From assembly GCF_900199635.1 (NCBI RefSeq), contig NZ_LT962687.1:1101501-1165500 (forward strand): a DNA stretch of 64,000 nt. The letters run 5' to 3'. Source of the stretch: Anaerotruncus massiliensis (ex Togo et al. 2026) (GTDB taxonomy: Bacteria > Bacillota > Clostridia > Oscillospirales > Ruminococcaceae). The position numbers were made by a program, and so were the translations under genes. The first letter of the stretch is position 1, and each line of letters starts with the position of its first letter. Below the pieces are notes generated by a model. That model had not been told where the DNA came from. It worked only from the letters and a program-made list of their open reading frames with translations, and did not search any database. Of this stretch, positions 59,700 to 64,000 are shown in pieces.

Positions 59700-60713
59700 T
59701 TATCCGGGCAGCTGTGCTATGCCGCAGAACCGGTTTTCATAATACTTTGGCGAAAACAGGGACAGGGCGTTTTCAAACGGCACGAGATTTTCGGTCAGGC
59801 GTTCCAGACCGAGGCGGGGCATCAGATCAAGCGCTTTCGGAACGTCGAGCGCGCCCTGCTTCAAGACCTTGATCCGGGGCTCCTTGAAATAGAAGTCGGA
59901 GAGATTGACCGAAATTTTTGACCCCGGCCGGTAGACATGGGGGATGACAAGGGAACCGCCGTACATGAGGACGTCCATCGCCTCGCGTAGCAGAGGAAGG
60001 CTTCCGCCGCAGTCGATGACCGCATGAAAACCGCCGGAGGCCTCGTTGATTTCGGTCGACAGCATCAGCAGGTTGTCCGTGCCGAACCGCACCACATGGT
60101 CGGCCCCGAACCGTTTCGCGTACGGAAGCATCCCCGGATTGGGGCTGACCACGGTTACGGAGCGCACGCCGCAGAGCTTTGCATACCAGGCGATCAAAAG
60201 GCTCTTGTGATTGACGCCGAGGATTGCGATCGAGGAATCGGCGTCGATCTCCGCTTCATGGAATACGCGCAGGCAATCCAGGATGTCCTGGAAAAAGACG
60301 CCCTGTTCCAGCGGCAGAGAATCCGGAATTTTGTAGATATAGGCCTCCTTCCAGGTCATGTATTCCGCGAAGGAGGTGGTGCAGTAGGTCATGTTGGGGC
60401 AGTACAGCGGCCTGCCGGTGCTGCACTGGTAGCACATCCCGCAGTTCGCGCGGTAGAACCAGACCACCCGGTCCCCCTCCGACAGCCCCTTGTGATAGGC
60501 GGCGGGACCGAGTTCTTCGATGATCCCCGAGCCGGCCTGGCCGAACGTATAGGGGTTGGGGATGATCATGTTTCCGCCCAAATAGAGTTCGAGGTCGTCC
60601 GGCGGGAGAAGCGCGTATTGAATTTTCACGAGGATGTCGTCTGGATAGATGATTTGTGGCTTCGGAAGGTCGTTGAAACGAACCTTCCCATGAGAGATGC
60701 CGAGGATTTTCAT
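59700..60713 (-). CDS. Zinc-type medium-chain dehydrogenase/reductase
   Basis: A 337-residue MDR protein. GroES-like N-terminal domain, structural-zinc cysteines in CGMCYQCSTGRPLYC (C-x2-C-x2-C-x7-C), and a Rossmann part (SIAILGVNHKSLLIAWYAKLCGVRSVTVV) in which the usual GxGxxG is altered to GVNHKS. The usual catalytic Cys near position 38 is replaced (LPPDDLELYLGG), so the catalytic zinc site may be atypical. AGGAGG lies 7 nt before the ATG. It is 54 nt downstream of an AraC regulator gene on the same strand. Confidence 0.8.
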   Translation of the reverse strand: MKILGISHGKVRFNDLPKPQIIYPDDILVKIQYALLPPDDLELYLGGNMIIPNPYTFGQAGSGIIEELGPAAYHKGLSEGDRVVWFYRANCGMCYQCSTGRPLYCPNMTYCTTSFAEYMTWKEAYIYKIPDSLPLEQGVFFQDILDCLRVFHEAEIDADSSIAILGVNHKSLLIAWYAKLCGVRSVTVVSPNPGMLPYAKRFGADHVVRFGTDNLLMLSTEINEASGGFHAVIDCGGSLPLLREAMDVLMYGGSLVIPHVYRPGSKISVNLSDFYFKEPRIKVLKQGALDVPKALDLMPRLGLERLTENLVPFENALSLFSPKYYENRFCGIAQLPG

Positions 60714-60767
60714 ATCCGCGCCTCCTGATTTTCCTGATACAAATATGCGCGCATCCGTTTCTGGAAC

Positions 60768-61784
60768 TCAAACGGGGGTCATGCCGACCTCTTTTTTAAA
60801 ACGCAGCGCGAAATAGTGCGCGTTGCTGAAACCGCACAATTCCGCCACCCGATGCACACGGAGATGGCCGGAGGAGCTCAGCAGGAGCCGCGCCCTGTCG
60901 ATCCGGATATGATTAAGGTAATCCACGAGGGTTCGACCGGTTTCCCGGTGGAATCGGCGGCTCAGATAGGACTCGCTCACATCCAAAAATTGAGCCGCTT
61001 CCGCCAGCGCGATCGGCTCCGCGCAGTGTTCCTGCAGGAACTCGACCGCGCAGGAAATGATGTCGGAGAAGTCGGCGGCGCTGTGGTTGAACGCCAGGAT
61101 AAAATGGTTGGAGATATCGGCGTAAAGGTCGTTAAGGCTGGACGCCTCCTCAAAGGTCATGGGGAAATCATGCCCGAGGCCGCCTTCCTGTTTCTCCGAA
61201 TAGGAGAACCAGACGTCGCGGATCAATTCATGCGCGACGCGGCAGGAGGGGAGATGCCGGTGCTCCGCCAGCAGTCCGCAGTAAAGCTCTTTCAATTGGG
61301 TGATAAATCCGAACTGGTTGCCCGCGTACAGCCGCTTGTGCAGCTCCCGGACCCGCTCCTCGAGCTCCTCCTGCGAAACGGGCTTTGGAGATGGGGACGG
61401 CAGGTGCAGGGATACGTAAGTGCCGAGGGCAAAAAAGCACTGTTCCTGAACCTGGGCGAGGGATTCGACCGCCAGCGCGACCTCCTCAAGGCCGTTGAGC
61501 CGCTCATAAAAGAGGTAATGCGTGTCGCGCGGCAGTTCGAGGGCGTCCAGCCGGGAAGCCAGTTCCCGAAAGCGTTTGGAATCGGAGGAGACGGACTGCT
61601 GCAGCAGCACGGCGCATTCCGCGTCATACTCCATCAGGCGGCGGGGGCCCGCTCCGCCGCAGGCGGCGGCCGCCTTTTCCAGATATTCGACCGCGTCCAC
61701 TTTTGCCGCGCCATCCGGAAGACGCAGTATGAACAGACTGAACGCGTCTCCATATTCCGCGGTGGAAAAGCAGGGAATGATCAT
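60768..61784 (-). CDS. AraC family transcriptional regulator, possibly shortened at the N-terminus
   Basis: About 338 residues. The C-terminal 100 residues form the double helix-turn-helix (AEAAQFLDVSESYLSRRFHRETGRTLVDYLNHIRIDRARLLL, then VAELCGFSNAHYFALRFKKEVGMTP). The large N-terminal part is unassigned. ATG 61784 is the first start in sequence that still looks like protein, but it has no ribosome site. The frame runs on to 61883 through the antisense of an esterase fragment. The original N-terminus may have been lost at that junction. It probably controls the MDR gene downstream. Confidence 0.65.
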   Translation of the reverse strand: MIIPCFSTAEYGDAFSLFILRLPDGAAKVDAVEYLEKAAAACGGAGPRRLMEYDAECAVLLQQSVSSDSKRFRELASRLDALELPRDTHYLFYERLNGLEEVALAVESLAQVQEQCFFALGTYVSLHLPSPSPKPVSQEELEERVRELHKRLYAGNQFGFITQLKELYCGLLAEHRHLPSCRVAHELIRDVWFSYSEKQEGGLGHDFPMTFEEASSLNDLYADISNHFILAFNHSAADFSDIISCAVEFLQEHCAEPIALAEAAQFLDVSESYLSRRFHRETGRTLVDYLNHIRIDRARLLLSSSGHLRVHRVAELCGFSNAHYFALRFKKEVGMTPV

Positions 61785-62460
61785 CGCGGGGCTCAACAAC
61801 CTGCACAGCTGCGGTCCCGTGTTTGACGGCGTCAACTTTGACGGAGACGACGCGCTGGCAATCATCGAGTCGGGTAAGGCCAACTACGTCGACATCCTCG
61901 GCGGCTTTAACCGGGACGAGTTCCATTACTATTACGATTTCTGCGACATGAAGAAGATGGACGACACGACGCTCGTCAATCTCTTCGGAAAATACGCGCG
62001 CTACGCAAAACGGACGCTGGAACGGCTGGTTCCGGAAGGGGACGACCGGAAGATGATCGACGTCGTCAGCAAATACCTCTATGGTAACGCCACCATCCAG
62101 TTGTTCGACGCCTACGCGAAGGCGGGCCGCGGAAACAGACTCTACCTTTACCGTCTGGATTGGGATAAGATGCCGATGCGGGCGCACCACGGCATCGACA
62201 GCGCCTTTGTCATGGGCGACGACAAGGAATGGCCGGGCGTAGAGACGTACGAAGGCTTTGAAGAGCTGTCGGCCACGATGCTCGGGGCGTGGAAAACGTT
62301 CATCAAAGACGCTTACCCGCAGGCGCCCGGCATGCCCGAGTGGCCCGTATACACGGCGGACGATAAGCGTCTGATGCGCTTTGATACGACGGTCGAGGTG
62401 ATCGACGCACCCAAAATCGATCTGGACCCGGATATCCCGCACCAGATCTTCGCACTTTGA
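61777..62460 (+). pseudogene. C-terminal fragment of a type B carboxylesterase
   Basis: About 227 residues matching only the C-terminal half of carboxylesterase/para-nitrobenzyl esterase proteins: CGPVFDGVNFDGDDALAIIESGKANYVDILGGFNRDEF, and later MPMRAHHGIDSAFVMGD, which holds the family's catalytic His region, and WPVYTADDKRLMRFD. The N-terminal half with the oxyanion hole and nucleophile serine is missing, and an AraC gene occupies its place on the other strand. There is no ribosome site before ATG 61777. This is best read as a truncated relic. Confidence 0.65.
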
Positions 62461-62487
62461 AACTGCCGGTGGAGAGTGAGCATACAT

Positions 62488-62531
62488 ACGGCCGGGAGGA
62501 CCCGCTTGCGGGTCCTCCCGGCCGTTTTTTG
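62488..62531 (+). terminator. Strong terminator after the esterase fragment
   Basis: 18-bp perfect stem, arms 62488-62505 and 62508-62525 (core GGCCGGGAGGACCCGC), loop TT, then a run of six T in total. Confidence 0.9.
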
Positions 62532-62658
62532 CGTGCATGTTTTGCTTTTGTTGTTACCGGGTATTTATAGAAATGGAATGAGAATCTCATTTATCTGTAA
62601 AAAACACTAAAAAACCCACCTGAAAATCGTGATAGTTTATAGAAAATCCAAAAAGGGA

Positions 62659-62698
62659 TTGACCGGCGAATGGTATAATGGTATATTGGTCTTACCAA
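62659..62698 (+). promoter_or_regulatory. Promoter and FadR-type operator of the GntR/FCD gene
   Basis: -35 TTGACC (62659-62664), 17-bp spacer, -10 TATATT (62682-62687). TTGGTCTTACCAA (62686-62698) is a perfect palindrome matching the FadR-subfamily consensus TNGTNNNACNA and overlaps the -10 end, so the gene should repress itself. Confidence 0.75.
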
Positions 62699-62756
62699 AG
62701 GAGGGAGTGTTATCTTTAGTAAAATTCAAGCGGGACCAAAGATCCCGGAGTTAGTA

Positions 62757-63416
62757 ATGAAAACCCTGCTGGACGCGATCTCGAGCGGGAAAATCCGGAT
62801 CAACGAGGAATTGCCGCCCGAACGGGAGCTTGCGGAAAACCTGGGAATTGGGCGCGGCTCCCTGCGGGAGAGCTTGGCGGTACTGGAATTCCTGGGTGTC
62901 ATTGAGAGCCGTGGAAACCGCAAGGTCGTCATCAAAGGCGCGGAATATTTTGAAAAGGCGATCTCGATGATCCGCATTTCGGACCAGGATGATATCATGT
63001 TTGATTTCATCGAGTTCAGGCGGATGCTGGAGTCCACGATCGTACGGCTTGCCTGCGAGCGCGGCTTGGAGGAGGATATCCGGCGAATTGAAGCTGCGGT
63101 GGAAAAGCAGCGCATGGACCCTGAAGACGTCGCAATCGACCACGAGTTCCACATGGGACTGGCCGAGGCAAGCCACAACGCGTTTATGGTGGCGGTTGAG
63201 GATTTCGTGGTGAGCATGCTCGCCGACATCCGCGCCAGAGGACTGGCGGTGGAAGGCAGAGCTGCCAAAATCGTGGAGGAGCACGACGGGATCCTGCAGG
63301 CGGTGCGCGGCCGCGACAAGGCCTTGGCGAAAGAGCGTATCTGCGCCCATCTGGACAACATTGAAATGATCGTCCGGATGGACCCTCAGACGAACCGCAA
63401 GCACGGGCGGGAATAA
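62757..63416 (+). CDS. GntR family transcriptional regulator, FadR subfamily (FCD domain)
   Basis: A 219-residue regulator. The winged helix-turn-helix is at about 1-62 (LPPERELAENLGIGRGSLRESLAVLEFLGVIESRGNRKVVI). The all-helical FCD ligand domain is at about 75-210, with metal-type residues in DHEFHMGLAEASHN and EEHDGILQAVRGRD. ATG 62757 has GGAG nearby. However, the frame encodes family-like residues upstream (KIQAGPKIPELV) back to an ATC at 62712, 8 nt after a perfect GGAGG, so the true start may be upstream and unusual. It probably regulates the dehydrogenase gene that follows. Confidence 0.88.
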   Translation: MKTLLDAISSGKIRINEELPPERELAENLGIGRGSLRESLAVLEFLGVIESRGNRKVVIKGAEYFEKAISMIRISDQDDIMFDFIEFRRMLESTIVRLACERGLEEDIRRIEAAVEKQRMDPEDVAIDHEFHMGLAEASHNAFMVAVEDFVVSMLADIRARGLAVEGRAAKIVEEHDGILQAVRGRDKALAKERICAHLDNIEMIVRMDPQTNRKHGRE

Positions 63417-63713
63417 ACCGCCGCGGCGTTTGATGTAGCGCAGTACATGTTGAATCAGAACGTTTTGTTTTATTGCGCCCGGCAATAAGGCTTGTTTCTT
63501 ATACGCATTTTTAAGGGAATCGGTCCTTTTTTCAAAATTGACATCGTGGGTTTCGTCTTATTGCATGCCGAATGCAATGGGATAGATTCGTTGTACCCAA
63601 AAACAGGCTGGAATTATGGTAAGCAAGGTGAAATTGTGCGCACAAGGGAGCCTTCGTTATAAACGTGCTGCCCCTCGGGACAGGACAGACGAACTGGGAG
63701 GGATGAAATCACA
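63417..63713. promoter_or_regulatory. Intergenic region with palindromes upstream of the E1 alpha gene
   Basis: No gene in 297 nt. TTATTGC (63470-63476) / GCAATAA (63482-63488) is a perfect inverted repeat. TTGACA (63538-63543) could be a -35. ATTGCAT (63560-63566) / ATGCAAT (63572-63578) is a 7-5-7 perfect palindrome lying where the -10 should be, a likely operator. Confidence 0.45.
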
Positions 63714-64000
63714 ATGAGCAATGTGTGCCACGGTGGAAGAACGATCGAGATGATTGAAACGGCGGCCAGCCACACCCGCACGGAGCGGGACCGGAGGGAA
63801 ATCATGCAGGGGATTTCAAAGGAAACCCTGCGCCGGATGTATGTCGATATGGTCCGCACAAGAACGCTGGATGAAAAGATCAAGGAGATGCTGAATCGGG
63901 GATTTTCCATCTCCGAACACTCCACGCTGGGTCAGGAAGCGGGCCCGATCGGCGCCTGCGCCGCGCTCGCGGAGAGCGATTACATCATGCCCTATCACCG
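63714..64000 (+). CDS. TPP-dependent dehydrogenase E1 component, alpha subunit (partial)
   Basis: The first 95 residues of a 2-oxoacid or acetoin dehydrogenase E1 alpha subunit, cut by the window edge. LRRMYVDMVRTRTLDEKIKEMLNRG and EHSTLGQEAGPIGACAALAESDYIMPYHR are typical (conserved Gly-Gln-Glu-Ala and the Asp before the TPP site). A leader of about 30 residues (SNVCHGGRTIEMIETAASHTR) precedes the family core. ATG 63714 has GGGAGGG about 11 nt upstream. Acetoin and pyruvate-type enzymes cannot be told apart from this piece. Confidence 0.8.
   Translation, partial: MSNVCHGGRTIEMIETAASHTRTERDRREIMQGISKETLRRMYVDMVRTRTLDEKIKEMLNRGFSISEHSTLGQEAGPIGACAALAESDYIMPYH

Noticed and set aside
1-64000. 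CRISPR arrays, rRNA genes, insertion sequences, phage genes
   Set aside because: No regularly spaced repeats, no rRNA sequence, no transposase or integrase motif seen in the translated frames.

Overview
The window is high-GC chromosomal DNA from an anaerobic Firmicute. The most likely source is a high-GC clostridium of the Oscillospiraceae/Ruminococcaceae type. Support comes from consensus -35/-10 promoters, strong AGGAGG-type ribosome sites with frequent TTG/GTG starts, the rpsF-ssb-rpsR operon, a MazF/NdoA-type toxin, a desulfoferrodoxin, a YjjI-type glycyl radical enzyme, and an AICAR transformylase paired with a separate PurO-type IMP cyclohydrolase. Long antisense open frames are common because of base composition and were discarded.

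Layout. 1-2.4 kb: C-terminal end of an RlmA-like 23S rRNA methyltransferase, a phosphopantetheinyl transferase and a two-domain polyphosphate:AMP phosphotransferase. 2.4-3.2 kb: a hairpin-rich non-coding stretch and a small ribbon-helix-helix protein behind an inverted repeat with a consensus promoter pointing the other way. 3.3-7.8 kb (minus): a MacB-like ABC operon with an exported partner protein. 8.0-11.8 kb: RlmD-type rRNA methyltransferase, a broken GGDEF gene and a PTS EIIC-EAL fusion. 11.9-15.3 kb: an ECF sigma factor, its probable anti-sigma factor and a related exported protein. 15.4-18.6 kb: amidohydrolase, Nudix hydrolase, MutY. 18.7-25.4 kb: a possible structured RNA, citrate synthase, an ABC exporter, two MATE transporters and a lipoprotein.

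25.5-33.4 kb is a purine operon, purE-C-F-M-N-purO-AICARFT-purD. It begins with a leader holding a palindrome over the promoter, a small ORF with a strong ribosome site, and a terminator. A collagen-like small protein and a second ECF sigma factor with a membrane-anchored beta-propeller partner follow. 37.4-39.7 kb: a YjjI glycyl radical enzyme divergent from a Crp/Fnr regulator.

39.8-48.5 kb looks like one nucleoside-salvage system: a PurM/CblS-like putative kinase, an eIF2B-like sugar-phosphate isomerase, a four-gene BMP-type nucleoside ABC transporter, a GntR/HutC regulator and pseudouridine-5'-phosphate glycosidase. A recurring 16-bp motif upstream of all four transcription units suggests one regulon. 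No PfkB-type pseudouridine kinase is present, so the PurM-like protein may replace it.

48.6-57.6 kb holds housekeeping genes: rpsF-ssb-rpsR, Nnr, a lipoprotein, MazF, a thioesterase, a membrane protein, a uridine kinase-like protein, desulfoferrodoxin, a GNAT and a DUF296 protein. tRNA-Pro(GGG) at 57.7 kb is followed by a strikingly AT-rich gene for a P-loop ATPase with a C-terminal PD-(D/E)xK-like motif. A SHOCT domain lies in frame after its stop codon. This is probably horizontally acquired and may be a defence gene. The right end carries an MDR dehydrogenase, an AraC regulator abutting a truncated carboxylesterase, a FadR-type regulator with a perfect operator in its own promoter, and the start of a TPP-dependent E1 alpha subunit.
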